Assembly: GCF_002483225.1 (NCBI RefSeq)
Contig: NZ_DLHL01000053.1
Span: forward strand, 1 to 64,000
Direction of reading: 5' to 3'
Length of the DNA stretch: 64,000 nt
Source: Gemmatimonas sp. UBA7669
GTDB lineage: Bacteria; Gemmatimonadota; Gemmatimonadetes; Gemmatimonadales; Gemmatimonadaceae
Position numbers and translations under genes: made by a program. Shown one piece after another: positions 32,411 to 41,155 of this stretch (position 1 is the first letter of the stretch; each line of letters begins with the position of its first letter). Under the pieces are notes generated by a model. That model was not told the origin of the DNA and made no database searches. It saw only the letters and a program-made list of their open reading frames with translations.

Positions 32411-32891
32411 GGGAGTTACCTCGGAAAGCGGTGAAACCGACGAGCGGTGAACCGAACGGTGAACGCAGCGCATCATGCGCCGGACGGCCTGACGCTGCTG
32501 CTTGTAGTGTTGACGCAGCCGCTGAAATCGCGGCGTAGGGTATTCCTTCGGAAACGTCTCAGGGAATCCCCGAAAATGCGCAGTCACGCACATTCTCTGG
32601 TATGAATACGCCAGAGGGCGAAATGGATCCGGGATTCGGGAGCACAGGCCAGCCACGACGATGACCCGCGCTGGAGTGGGATAAGGCGAATCACAAAAGT
32701 GATGTGTCGTGCCCTCCGGGTGGCGAGGCACACTGCGAAGTGGGCCGCAGCCGTGAGCAGCTCAGGATTTCGTGACCAACAGCATTGGGGGCGGGACCAG
32801 TCGGAAACACGCAACTCGCGTGTTCCGTACATTATGGGAATCGCTGTTGTCCGCATTGCGGACTGTTCTGCTCCTACCCATCCCAACGCAC
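32411..32891. other. Divergent intergenic region with repeats
   Basis: This 481-bp region lies between divergent genes and has no convincing gene. Three CGGTGAA direct repeats lie at 32429-32464, in the 5' leader of the minus-strand gene. An inverted repeat CGGAAACACGC (32802-32812) / GCGTGTTCCG (32818-32827), with one bulged base, lies about 65 bp before the LVIVD gene and could be an operator or leader hairpin. Confidence 0.45.
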
Positions 32892-34844
32892 ATGCGCCTC
32901 ACGTCCCGCGCTGCCGTCGTGCTCTCCGCTGCCATTGGCCTTTCGGCCTGCGCCGGTGGTGCCAAGCCGACTCCGGCCGCGTCGCCCGCTTCCGATCCCC
33001 GCAACAACCTGAAGGCCGGGTTGTTCGATGCGGCGGAGTACTCGTCGAACCTCAAGGTGCTGGCCAAGGCCGTTTCGCCCAAGGGCTTCCTTGGCATCAC
33101 CAACTCCGATCTGGCCTTCACGGGCAACTACGTCATTCAGGGCAACTACAACGGCCCGGTGGTGTGGGACATCAGCAATCCGGCCAAGCCGGAGCTGGTG
33201 GTGGCCTACGAGTGTCCCGCGTCGCAGAATGACGTGTCGGTGTACAAGAACCTCATGTTCATGTCGGCTGAAGCGCTCAACGGCCGCGTGGACTGCAAGC
33301 CGGGTGGCGCACCTGGTGCGGTGAGCAAGGAGCGCATGCGTGGTGTGCGCATCTTCGACATCAGCAACATCAAGGAACCGAAGCTGGTGGCGAACGTGCA
33401 GACCTGCCGCGGGTCGCACACGCACACGGTGCTCGAAGATCCGAAGGATCGCGCGAACATCTACATCTACGTGTCCGGCTCGTCGGCCATTCGCCCCAAG
33501 GGCGAGCTTGAAGAGTGCTCCACGGCCGCGAGTGATGATCCCAGCTCGTCGCGTCTGCGCATCGAAATCATCAAGGTGCCCCTCGCCGATCCGAGCAAGG
33601 CGGCGGTGGTGAGCCGCGCCAACATTTTTGCCGGCCTCACTGCGCCCAAGGCGCACGGTCCGTCCGATGCCGACAAGGCGGAGATGGCCAAGGTGAAGGC
33701 CACCGGCGCGTTCACGGTGTTCGTGCAGGAGATGGGTGAGGAGATCGTGTTGCCGGCCCAGTTCGTGAAGCCGGTCATCGACAGCATCACCAAGGCGCGC
33801 GGCGGTACGGCGGCCAACGCGGCGGACACGGCAGCGGCGCGCCCGGTGGTGGATGCGCGCGTCAAGGCCATGCTGGCAGCGCAGGGTGTGGGCGGTGCCA
33901 AGGGCGACGGCCGCATCAGCGAGGGCTCGCAGTGCCACGACATCACGGTGTATCCGGCGCTGGGCCTGGCTGGTGGCGCGTGCGAAGGGCATGGCATTCT
34001 GCTCGACATCAGCAACCCGGTGAACCCGGTGCGCCTCGATGCCGTGGCCGACTCCAACTTCGCCTACTGGCACTCGGCCACGTTCAACAACGATGGCACG
34101 CAGATGCTGTTCAGCGACGAGTGGGGCGGTGGTGGCGCACCGAAGTGCCGCGCCGGTGACAAGCCGGAGTGGGGCTCGAACGCCATCTTCGACATCGTCA
34201 ACAAGAAGCTGGTGTTCAAGAGCTACTACAAGATCCCCACGTACCAGACGGCCAACGAGAACTGCGTGGCGCACAACGGCTCGCTGATTCCGATTCCGGG
34301 TCGCGACGTGATGGTGCAGTCGTGGTACCAGGGTGGTATTTCGGTGTTCGACTGGACGGATCCGGCCAAGCCGTTCGAGATCGCGAGCTTTGACCGTGGT
34401 CCGGTAGACAGCACGCGCATGCAGATGGGTGGTTCCTGGTCGGTGTACTGGTACAACGGCAAGATCGTGAGTTCGGAGATCGCGCGCGGTCTCGACGTGG
34501 CGGAACTCGTGCCCAGCCAGTACGTGACGCAGAACGAAATCGACGCCGCCAACACGGTGAAGTGGGACCAGCTCAACGCGCAGGGGCAGCCCAAGATCGT
34601 GTGGCCGCCCAGCTTCCCGCTGGCCAAGGCCTACACCGATCAGCTCGAGCGCAAGGGTTGCGCGGCGGCTGCGGTGGGCACGCTGCGTTCGCAGATTGCG
34701 GCGGCCGAGAAGGCCAACGGCGCGGCGCGCAACACGGCGCTGCAGGCGGCGGTGAGCGCGGCGGAAGGCGCGCGCGGCTGCGACAGCAAGAAGGTGGATC
34801 TGCTCAAGAAGGCGCTGCAGGATCTGCAGGGCGCGATGATGTAA
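32892..34844 (+). CDS. LVIVD-repeat lipoprotein
   Basis: The 650-residue protein has a lipobox (SAAIGLSAC). LVIVD-type beta-propeller blades recur: VVWDISNPAKPELV, VRIFDISNIKEPKLV, ILLDISNPVNPVRL and VFDWTDPAKPFEI. An HSATF and several conserved Cys occur in the middle. The last 70 residues form a Lys/Ala-rich helix (QIAAAEKANGAARNTAL). LVIVD proteins are cell-surface propellers with unclear function. The ATG at 32892 gives the lipoprotein signal; in-frame codons from 32772 do not look coding. Confidence 0.83.
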   Translation: MRLTSRAAVVLSAAIGLSACAGGAKPTPAASPASDPRNNLKAGLFDAAEYSSNLKVLAKAVSPKGFLGITNSDLAFTGNYVIQGNYNGPVVWDISNPAKPELVVAYECPASQNDVSVYKNLMFMSAEALNGRVDCKPGGAPGAVSKERMRGVRIFDISNIKEPKLVANVQTCRGSHTHTVLEDPKDRANIYIYVSGSSAIRPKGELEECSTAASDDPSSSRLRIEIIKVPLADPSKAAVVSRANIFAGLTAPKAHGPSDADKAEMAKVKATGAFTVFVQEMGEEIVLPAQFVKPVIDSITKARGGTAANAADTAAARPVVDARVKAMLAAQGVGGAKGDGRISEGSQCHDITVYPALGLAGGACEGHGILLDISNPVNPVRLDAVADSNFAYWHSATFNNDGTQMLFSDEWGGGGAPKCRAGDKPEWGSNAIFDIVNKKLVFKSYYKIPTYQTANENCVAHNGSLIPIPGRDVMVQSWYQGGISVFDWTDPAKPFEIASFDRGPVDSTRMQMGGSWSVYWYNGKIVSSEIARGLDVAELVPSQYVTQNEIDAANTVKWDQLNAQGQPKIVWPPSFPLAKAYTDQLERKGCAAAAVGTLRSQIAAAEKANGAARNTALQAAVSAAEGARGCDSKKVDLLKKALQDLQGAMM

Positions 34845-34899
34845 TCAGGCCGCGCGCCGGTGTAGTACGTGCCGTGCGTGTGTCGCATTTCGCGTGCAT

Positions 34900-34933
34900 C
34901 TCGCCCCCCGTTGCTTCGGCAGCGGGGGGCGAG
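34900..34933 (+). terminator. Terminator hairpin with cUUCGg tetraloop
   Basis: A 15-bp stem (CTCGCCCCCCGTTGC / GCAGCGGGGGGCGAG, one G-U pair) is closed by a UUCG loop flanked by C and G, an exceptionally stable tetraloop. It lies 55 bp after the LVIVD gene. The rest of 34845-35161 shows no gene. Confidence 0.75.
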
Positions 34934-35161
34934 TGCTGTTCATGCGATGAATGGCGGGATGTGCACCGCGAACAGATGAGTTGCTGCGCTTGTTGTGGGA
35001 CGAAAAGCGCAGTGACAGCACAGGGAGTCCGTGGGTAGTGCAATCGAGTGCGGATGCCGTGCGCCGCGCCTTCCCACCTCTTTCGTGATCCGACCATGAT
35101 TCCATTCGAGTCCAGCCCCGGTCACGCGTTGGCGTCCAACACGCCGCGCACGTCGCGTAGT

Positions 35162-36409
35162 ATGCTGTCCCGTCGCCTTGCTGCAGCCGCGCTGCTGCTG
35201 CCGTTGCTGGTCAGTGCCTGCTCTGAGTCGGGCGGTCCCACGGGCAATAACGGCGCCGCGCCGGATTCGCTCAAGACACTGCCGCGTACCCTGACTGCAG
35301 CGGAGCAGGAGGGCGTGCGCGCCAATACCCAGTTTGCGCTGAACCTGCTGCGCGCCACGGCGTCGGCGGGACAGGGCAATGTGCTGCTGTCACCGTTGAG
35401 CGTGTCCTTTGCCTTGGGCATGACCATGAACGGCGCGGCCGGCAACACGCTTACCGAGATGCAGCAGACGCTTGGCTGGGGCGCCCGATCGCAGGGTGAG
35501 ATCAACACCGCGTACCGCGATCTCCGTGGCATGCTGCCGACGCTCGACAACAGCGTGACCATTCGTCTTGCCAACGGCATCTGGACGCGTGCGGGGTATC
35601 CGGCCGGCCCCGAGTTCACGCAGAAGGCCCGTGAGTTCTTCAACGCGCCGGTGCAGACGCTCGCCACGCCTCAGCTCATGTACGACTCAGTGAATGCCTG
35701 GGGAAAGCGCGAGACGCAGAACATGATCCCGAAGGTGCTCGACGGCAACGCGCCGGAGGATCTGGCAATGCTGTTGGCCAATGCCGTCTACTTTGCCGGC
35801 TCGTGGCGTAACGCCTTCGAAACGGACAAGACCAAGCCGGAGCCGTTCCGCCTGGCGTCGGGCGCGAGCGTGTCGGTTCCCATGATGCAGCGAAAAGGCG
35901 GATTCAACGCCTTCCAGGATGCATCGGTCTCGGCCGTGGAGATGCTGTACGGGAACGGCGCCTACAGCATGGTGCTCATGCGACCCACCACCGGCAGCGC
36001 GAGGGAACTGGCGTCACAGCTCAACGAGGACCGTTACAATGCGATCGTGAGCAGCTTGCGGCCAGCCGATAGCGAAAGCTGGCTTGCGCTGCCGCGCTTC
36101 TCCGTGAAGGGCAATCTGGAGTTGTCCGAAACGCTGGCGGACATGGGCATGCCCAGAGCGTTCGGCGGGTTCGCCGAATTCCCGTATCTCGTGCCCTCCG
36201 CGCGCACCAGCATTGGGTTTGTACAGCACGCGGTGGCGCTCGATGTCTTCGAGCAGGGGACCCGCGCGGCCGCAGTGACCGTGGTGGGTATCCGTCTGGT
36301 TTCCGCGCCGCCCTCGTATCGCTTCGACGCGCCGTTCGTGTTCTTCATCCGAGAGCGCCTGAGCGGCACGGTTCTCTTTGCCGGCGTGATCAACGATCCG
36401 CGGGCCTGA
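35162..36409 (+). CDS. Serpin-family protease inhibitor, lipoprotein
   Basis: The 415-residue protein has a lipobox (LLLPLLVSAC) and a full serpin fold: NVLLSPLSVSFALGMTMNGA, LLANAVYFAGSWRNAFE, then the hinge EQGTRAAAVT at about 364-373 and the C-terminal APFVFFIRERLSGTVLFAGV. The hinge has the small-residue pattern of inhibitory serpins. Counting as in antitrypsin, where Pro-Pro falls at P3'-P4', gives P1 Val380 and P1' Ser381, which predicts an elastase-like target. It should sit in the envelope facing secreted proteases. The start codon choice (35162 against 35096) is uncertain; neither has a good ribosome binding site. Confidence 0.92.
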   Translation: MLSRRLAAAALLLPLLVSACSESGGPTGNNGAAPDSLKTLPRTLTAAEQEGVRANTQFALNLLRATASAGQGNVLLSPLSVSFALGMTMNGAAGNTLTEMQQTLGWGARSQGEINTAYRDLRGMLPTLDNSVTIRLANGIWTRAGYPAGPEFTQKAREFFNAPVQTLATPQLMYDSVNAWGKRETQNMIPKVLDGNAPEDLAMLLANAVYFAGSWRNAFETDKTKPEPFRLASGASVSVPMMQRKGGFNAFQDASVSAVEMLYGNGAYSMVLMRPTTGSARELASQLNEDRYNAIVSSLRPADSESWLALPRFSVKGNLELSETLADMGMPRAFGGFAEFPYLVPSARTSIGFVQHAVALDVFEQGTRAAAVTVVGIRLVSAPPSYRFDAPFVFFIRERLSGTVLFAGVINDPRA

Positions 36410-36429
36410 CAAAGCACACCCACAAGCAA

Positions 36430-36466
36430 AACGGGACAGCGACCGTGCACAGGTCGCTGTCCCGTT
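36430..36466. terminator. Perfect bidirectional terminator hairpin
   Basis: AACGGGACAGCGACC and its exact complement form a 15-bp stem with a 7-nt loop. It lies between the convergent serpin and DinB genes and is flanked by A-rich sequence upstream, so it can end both transcripts. Confidence 0.8.
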
Positions 36467-36513
36467 CTGCGCAGGTTGCCGTGGCCTGCGCTCAACGAAC
36501 CGTCAGCGATCCA

Positions 36514-37038
36514 TCAGCGGTCCATGACCGACAGAAACTGCCGCCAGGGACCCACGGCCTCCCGATACTGCTTGGCCATCGTGCGGCTGATCTGCGCGAG
36601 GTGCGACAGATCGTGTGCCACCCAGGTGGCCAGCAGTTGACCGAGTGTCACCTCGCCGAACACCGGATGCGTGGCTGTGCGAGAAAAATGCACGTCACGA
36701 ATGTCCAGCGCGCTCAGCAGGGCGAGATTGTCCTCGCGGGCGCTGCGAAAGGCCCGCAGCAATTCGTGCAGCGGCGTCTCGGCGTGCTCGCGCAGCATGG
36801 CCTCACGGTCAAACGGCGTGAAGCGTCGCTCGGCATCCGACGACAGCGTAAGCTGGATGCGTGGCATCCAGTCCGTGCGCTCACCGTGCAGCAGGTGCCC
36901 CACGACCTGATAGGGCGACCAGGTGCCGGGGCCCTCGGTCCCGTGCACCCACACATCGGGCAGGTCACGCAGCCACACGTCGAGGATGACGGGCGTGCGC
37001 GCGAGAATGCTGCGTCCTTCGTCGAGCGAGAAATTCAT
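36514..37038 (-). CDS. DinB-superfamily protein
   Basis: The 174-residue helical protein has His motifs typical of the DinB metal-binding bundle: YQVVGHLLHGERTDW and LLATWVAHDLSHLAQISR. Relatives include mycothiol- and bacillithiol-dependent enzymes, but here the reaction is unknown. The downstream terminator at 36430-36466 is shared with the serpin gene. Confidence 0.85.
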   Translation of the reverse strand: MNFSLDEGRSILARTPVILDVWLRDLPDVWVHGTEGPGTWSPYQVVGHLLHGERTDWMPRIQLTLSSDAERRFTPFDREAMLREHAETPLHELLRAFRSAREDNLALLSALDIRDVHFSRTATHPVFGEVTLGQLLATWVAHDLSHLAQISRTMAKQYREAVGPWRQFLSVMDR

Positions 37039-37072
37039 GCCGTGGCTGGGTTGGGCCCAACCAACGCCACCG

Positions 37073-37501
37073 TCAACGTGGAACGGCGGACAGCGTCAGC
37101 CAGGCACGATAGCGCGATGTCTCAATGACCGGTCCTGAACTGACCGGGTACGGCGTGAGCGAGTCGAGTGCGATGCGTGTGACACCGATGACAGTGTCGC
37201 GTGGCGCCCGATTGACCCGCAAGGTGAACAATACGTCGGGGCCCTGACCAACACGATGGCTGAGCCGGACGTCCGCATCGCCTTCCCAGACGCAGGTTGC
37301 GTTGATCGGGCAGCGCGAGTCGTTGGCCACGCCAATTAGGGTCACGACGTGCCGTCTGTCAGCCGGTGAGACCGCGGACTCCCCGGGCGCCAGCACCGTG
37401 CCGGCACCGGCCAAGCGGCCGGTCGCTTCAACGGGTGCCGGATTGTCCGAGCCGCAGCCAATCAGGGACAGGACGCCGAGTGAGCAGAGGAGAGTGCGCA
37501 T
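37073..37501 (-). CDS. Small lipoprotein of unknown function
   Basis: The 142-residue protein has a lipobox (SLGVLSLIGC). The mature domain is beta-rich with a conserved-looking NDSRCPINATCVWEGDADV segment whose two Cys may form a disulfide. No family function is known to me. It lies 34 bp upstream of the DinB gene on the same strand and may be co-transcribed with it. Confidence 0.7.
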   Translation of the reverse strand: MRTLLCSLGVLSLIGCGSDNPAPVEATGRLAGAGTVLAPGESAVSPADRRHVVTLIGVANDSRCPINATCVWEGDADVRLSHRVGQGPDVLFTLRVNRAPRDTVIGVTRIALDSLTPYPVSSGPVIETSRYRAWLTLSAVPR

Positions 37502-37561
37502 ACTGGCGCTACCCCGGCGTGGACGGTTGCGTCACCGCTGTCCGGCCAACTGATTGGTGCC

Positions 37562-38260
37562 ATGACGGAATCCTCGCCACTCCGCGTTGCCACGCTGGCC
37601 ACTACGCGCACGGCGCGCTACGCCATGGCCGGCACTGCGGCTGGCACTGCGCAGCGCTGGTGGATGGGGCTGCATGGCTACGGACAGACGGCGGCCAGCT
37701 TCATCAAACCGGCGGTCCCGATCGTGCCGGCCGACACGCTCCTTGTGGCGGCCGAAGGGCTCAATCGCTTCTATCGCGAGATGCCACGCCCCGATGGTTC
37801 GCATCTTCAACGGGTGGGCGCGACGTGGATGACTCGCGAGAATCGCGAGGATGACATTGCCGACACCGTAGCCTGGCTGAGTCGTCTGCACGCGCATGTG
37901 CAAGCCGACTTGCCGCGGGGCGCCGCCACGCCGTTTGGCCTGCTGGCGTTCTCGCAGGGTGTGGCCACGGCTCTGCGTTGGCTGGCCCATGCACGCCTGG
38001 CACCGCGGATGCTCGTGCTATGGGCTGGCGGGTTGCCGCATGATGTGGATGCCGAGCTGTTGCACGCCGTGCTGCAGAACACGCGTGTTGTCGTGGTGAC
38101 GGGTACACACGATGCCTTCGTGACCGATGCGCGCGTGCGTGAAATGCAGCAGACCTTGCACGAGTGGCAACTGCGGGTCGAGTGGCAAACGTTTGATGGC
38201 GAGCATCACCTGGACGCGCCGCTGCTCGGCGCCCTGCTGGAGGAGTTGCGAGATGCGTGA
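37562..38260 (+). CDS. Alpha/beta hydrolase (carboxylesterase/phospholipase-like)
   Basis: The 232-residue cytoplasmic esterase has an oxyanion loop WMGLHGYGQTAASF, a nucleophile in LLAFSQGVATAL (FSQG), an Asp in VTGTHDAFV and a His in GEHHLDAPL. It resembles the YpfH/carboxylesterase 2 family. Its stop overlaps the start of the next gene by 8 bp, so the two hydrolases are translationally coupled. Confidence 0.82.
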   Translation: MTESSPLRVATLATTRTARYAMAGTAAGTAQRWWMGLHGYGQTAASFIKPAVPIVPADTLLVAAEGLNRFYREMPRPDGSHLQRVGATWMTRENREDDIADTVAWLSRLHAHVQADLPRGAATPFGLLAFSQGVATALRWLAHARLAPRMLVLWAGGLPHDVDAELLHAVLQNTRVVVVTGTHDAFVTDARVREMQQTLHEWQLRVEWQTFDGEHHLDAPLLGALLEELRDA

Positions 38261-39374
38261 CAGAAGGAGTCAGGGACGCGACCTGTTGGGTCGGGTCAAA
38301 CAGCGCGTGGTGGTCGCGGGCGCCGTGCTGGTCGTGCTATCTGCAGCCGCCTGTGATCGCGCGGGACACAGTCCGGGGCAGGATGCTGTCGCGGGGGAGG
38401 CCGGCGCTGCGGTGTCGGCCGCTGACTTCAGTGCCGCCAACATGGACAGCGTGCAGTACGGGCAGGTGATGATCGACTCACTGCGCGTCCCCACGCGAGA
38501 GGGGCTCGTGGCCGTGCCGGGTGGCCGCGTGTTTGTCCGGCAGATCGGCAACGGCAGTGGGACACCACTGCTGGCGCTGCACGGTGGGCCAGGTGGTGTG
38601 TCGTGTCGCTTCGAGGTGCTGGCGCCATTGGCAGCGGACCGTCCGGTCATCTTCTACGATCAACTGGGTTCCGGTCGCTCCGATCGTCCAACAGACACGA
38701 CACTGTGGCGGGTGCCCCGCTTTGTGGATGAGGTCACGGCGGTGCGTGAAGCGCTGGGGCTCACCCAGGTCCATCTGCTTGGTCACTCATGGGGTGGTGC
38801 GCTGGCGGCCGAGTATCTCGCGGCTGCCAAGCCTGCTGGCATCGTGTCGGTCGTGCTCAGCAGTCCGTTGCTCGACACGCCGCGCTGGATTGCCGATGCC
38901 AACCTGCTGCGTGCGCAACTGCCCGACAGCATTCGTCGGGTGCTGGATGAGCATGAGGCCAGGGGCACACTCGATGCGCCAGCCTATCAGGTAGCCACCG
39001 ATACATTCTACGGTCGTCACGTGCGGCGCCTGCCCGTGGGCAACGAGCCGCGGTGCGAGGGCGTGGCTGGCAACGATACGATCTACCGTCAGATGTGGGG
39101 ACCCACGGAGTTCTTGAGCACCGGTTCGCTCAAGACCTGGACGCGGGCGGCCGACCTGCCGTCGATTGCGGCGCCCACGCTGTTCATCGCCGGCGAGTTC
39201 GACGAAGCACGGCCGCAGACGCTGGACACGTTCCGCGCCACCATGCCCGACGCGCGACTGGTGGTGATTCCGGGCGCAGCCCACGCGGCCATGCGCGAGA
39301 AGCCAACCGAGTATGTTGCAGCGCTGCGCGCGTTCCTTGCTGAGGTGGAAGGGCGCGCGACGCCTTCACGCTGA
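38253..39374 (+). CDS. Lipoprotein proline iminopeptidase-like hydrolase
   Basis: The 373-residue protein has a lipobox (VLVVLSAAAC) and the S33 peptidase markers: LLALHGGPGGVS (HGGPG), FYDQLGSGRSDRP, nucleophile VHLLGHSWGGALAAEY, a late Asp in FIAGEFDEARP and a His in IPGAAHAAMRE. S33 enzymes release N-terminal proline from peptides. Envelope anchoring suggests use on imported peptides. The start overlaps the previous esterase gene. Confidence 0.88.
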   Translation: MRDRRSQGRDLLGRVKQRVVVAGAVLVVLSAAACDRAGHSPGQDAVAGEAGAAVSAADFSAANMDSVQYGQVMIDSLRVPTREGLVAVPGGRVFVRQIGNGSGTPLLALHGGPGGVSCRFEVLAPLAADRPVIFYDQLGSGRSDRPTDTTLWRVPRFVDEVTAVREALGLTQVHLLGHSWGGALAAEYLAAAKPAGIVSVVLSSPLLDTPRWIADANLLRAQLPDSIRRVLDEHEARGTLDAPAYQVATDTFYGRHVRRLPVGNEPRCEGVAGNDTIYRQMWGPTEFLSTGSLKTWTRAADLPSIAAPTLFIAGEFDEARPQTLDTFRATMPDARLVVIPGAAHAAMREKPTEYVAALRAFLAEVEGRATPSR

Positions 39375-39384
39375 CCGCGGCGAT

Positions 39385-40659
39385 TTACAGCAGCGCCAGC
39401 GCCGCCCGATTCACGAAGATGGGGGCGTGAAACTGCTCACCGTACTCGCGGGCCGTGACATCACGATACTCGTGCCGCGTGGAATCGCCGTGACCCGGAT
39501 GGAGGCGCTTCCAGATGGACGCGCGCACGGAGGGGTCGGCGCCGTGTTGCAGCAGCAGCTCGGTCATCGCCGCGTCGGAACCGGCTGGCCGGTCGGGGCG
39601 GCGGTTGTAGTTCATCCAGAACGCCGGCATGGACACCACCGTGTGAAAGAGTGGTGTCCATCCACCAAAGCCACTCGCGCCCTGATGAGCCCGCGCGTTG
39701 ACATCAGCCCCGTTCGCCAGGCACCACTGCACGATGTCGTGCTCGTCAAACTCGATGGCCATGTGCAGCAGGGTGGTGCCATCGAGTGGAGTGCCCTCGG
39801 TGGCATCGAGCGGGTCGACGCAGCCCATGGTTGATGGGTAGATCTCGCGGTGGCGAAAGGTGCGGCTGAGCAGCAGCGGGTCGCGCGCGCGATGCGCTTC
39901 CAGCAGATCGATGCGACCGCGGTGCAGGGCCATGGTGGGCGTATCCGGCAGCTCGAGTCCGGTCGCCACCCAGGATTCGAGAATGGCGTGCTTGGCCGCA
40001 GGGCGACGGGAGTCGGTCTGCAGCACGACGTCTACCGGGGCCAGTCGTGTGCCGTCTGCCGCAACGACGGCTGCGCCGAGTGCCAGCAGCGCGGCATTGC
40101 CGGCCTGATTGAGCGTATAGGCCGGACCGCCGAGCATGTCCGACGTGATGGGCGGCGCGCCCGTGAGGCGATGCAAGAGATGCAGGGTGTCCACCTGGCC
40201 CTGCAGTGCGGCGCGATCGATGGCATGCAGATGATCATCGGCGCCGGCTTCGTGCAGCCACTGAATGATGGTGCTGCGTCCGAGATTGGCAGCGTAGGCC
40301 ATGGGTGCACCCCAGTGGCTGTCTCGCCGGATGAGCACGGGCTCGAAGAGCAGACTGCGTGATGCCTCGATGAGCTGCTGCACGGTGTGCAGATCGTCGT
40401 CCCAGATGGCAGCGGACAGTTTGCAGGCCTGCACCAGGCGTGGCCATGAACTGGCCTGATAGCGCCGCGCCACAATACGCTGCGCGTCGGCGAGTTCGAC
40501 GTCGTCAGGATGCTTGGGGCGCTCGGGTTGACGCGCGAGCAGCTTGAGTGCGCTGGGGTCCTGTGCGCGGATTGCCACGTGCAGCTCGCGCGCTTCCTGC
40601 AGAAGCTGATCGAGATTGGGTCGAACGGGCAAGCGCAACGGGGCGGGATCGGGCAGCAT
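39385..40659 (-). CDS. Ankyrin-repeat-like protein
   Basis: The 424-residue protein has an N-terminal helical region (LDQLLQEARELHVAI) and several ankyrin-like repeats: APMAYAANLGRSTIIQWLHEAGADD, TLLHMAIEFDEHDIVQWCLANGADV and AAMTELLLQHGADPSV. Such repeats mediate protein binding. No signal peptide is evident. The ATG at 40659 was chosen over one 15 codons upstream. The partner is unknown. Confidence 0.78.
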   Translation of the reverse strand: MLPDPAPLRLPVRPNLDQLLQEARELHVAIRAQDPSALKLLARQPERPKHPDDVELADAQRIVARRYQASSWPRLVQACKLSAAIWDDDLHTVQQLIEASRSLLFEPVLIRRDSHWGAPMAYAANLGRSTIIQWLHEAGADDHLHAIDRAALQGQVDTLHLLHRLTGAPPITSDMLGGPAYTLNQAGNAALLALGAAVVAADGTRLAPVDVVLQTDSRRPAAKHAILESWVATGLELPDTPTMALHRGRIDLLEAHRARDPLLLSRTFRHREIYPSTMGCVDPLDATEGTPLDGTTLLHMAIEFDEHDIVQWCLANGADVNARAHQGASGFGGWTPLFHTVVSMPAFWMNYNRRPDRPAGSDAAMTELLLQHGADPSVRASIWKRLHPGHGDSTRHEYRDVTAREYGEQFHAPIFVNRAALALL

Positions 40660-40751
40660 GCGTGACGGGTGAGGGAGTGGCGACCATATTCCGGCACCGG
40701 TCATTGCCCGTCGGTCACTGCGGGCTGTTCACTTCTTTCCACGTCAGCGTC

Positions 40752-41051
40752 ATGTCGTCGTCCATTCCGCTCGAACGTCTCACACTGCCCGTGCTGCTGT
40801 CGTCGTGGGCGCGGGTGGTGGACCTGGTGTCGCGCGGCGATCTGCCAGCGGACGAATATGCAGCCGATCTCCAGATTCGGCACGAAATCGCGCAGCGGGT
40901 GCGCAGTCGACCAGTGACGGCGGAAACGCGGGAGCTGCTGGCCGAGCTCGACGAATGGTTTCGTGAGGCGACAGAGGCGGTGGAGCAGCCGGTGGAGGGT
41001 GGAGACCCTCGGAGGGAGTGGTACTTCTACCGCAGGTTGAGAACTGCGTAA
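40752..41051 (+). CDS. Small hypothetical protein
   Basis: The 99-residue protein is acidic and helical (LLSSWARVVDLVSRGDLPADEYAADL ... TRELLAELDEWFREATEAV). No family was recognised. It is divergent from the ankyrin-like gene by about 90 bp. The start codon is the first ATG giving conserved-looking codon usage; the upstream frame is antisense to the ankyrin-like gene. Confidence 0.6.
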   Translation: MSSSIPLERLTLPVLLSSWARVVDLVSRGDLPADEYAADLQIRHEIAQRVRSRPVTAETRELLAELDEWFREATEAVEQPVEGGDPRREWYFYRRLRTA

Positions 41052-41106
41052 GGTGGGACGGCGTAAGGTCGCACTACGGGAAGGTACTGCGTGCGAGGTT
41101 CCCGCG

Positions 41107-41152
41107 GTCGGGGTCGGGGTCGGGGTCGGGGTTTGGGTCGGGGTCGGGGTCG
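41107..41152. repeat. TCGGGG hexanucleotide tandem repeat
   Basis: TCGGGG is repeated about seven times in 46 bp, with one unit altered to TTTGGG. It lies just past the stop of the minus-strand PAS gene. The G-runs could fold as a G-quadruplex; the repeat number may vary between strains. Confidence 0.85.
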
Positions 41153-41155
41153 AAA

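Noticed and set aside
41107..41152. Short tandem repeat as a CRISPR array
   Set aside because: Units are 6 bp with no unique spacers; the other repeats (12 and 14 bp) also lack spacers.
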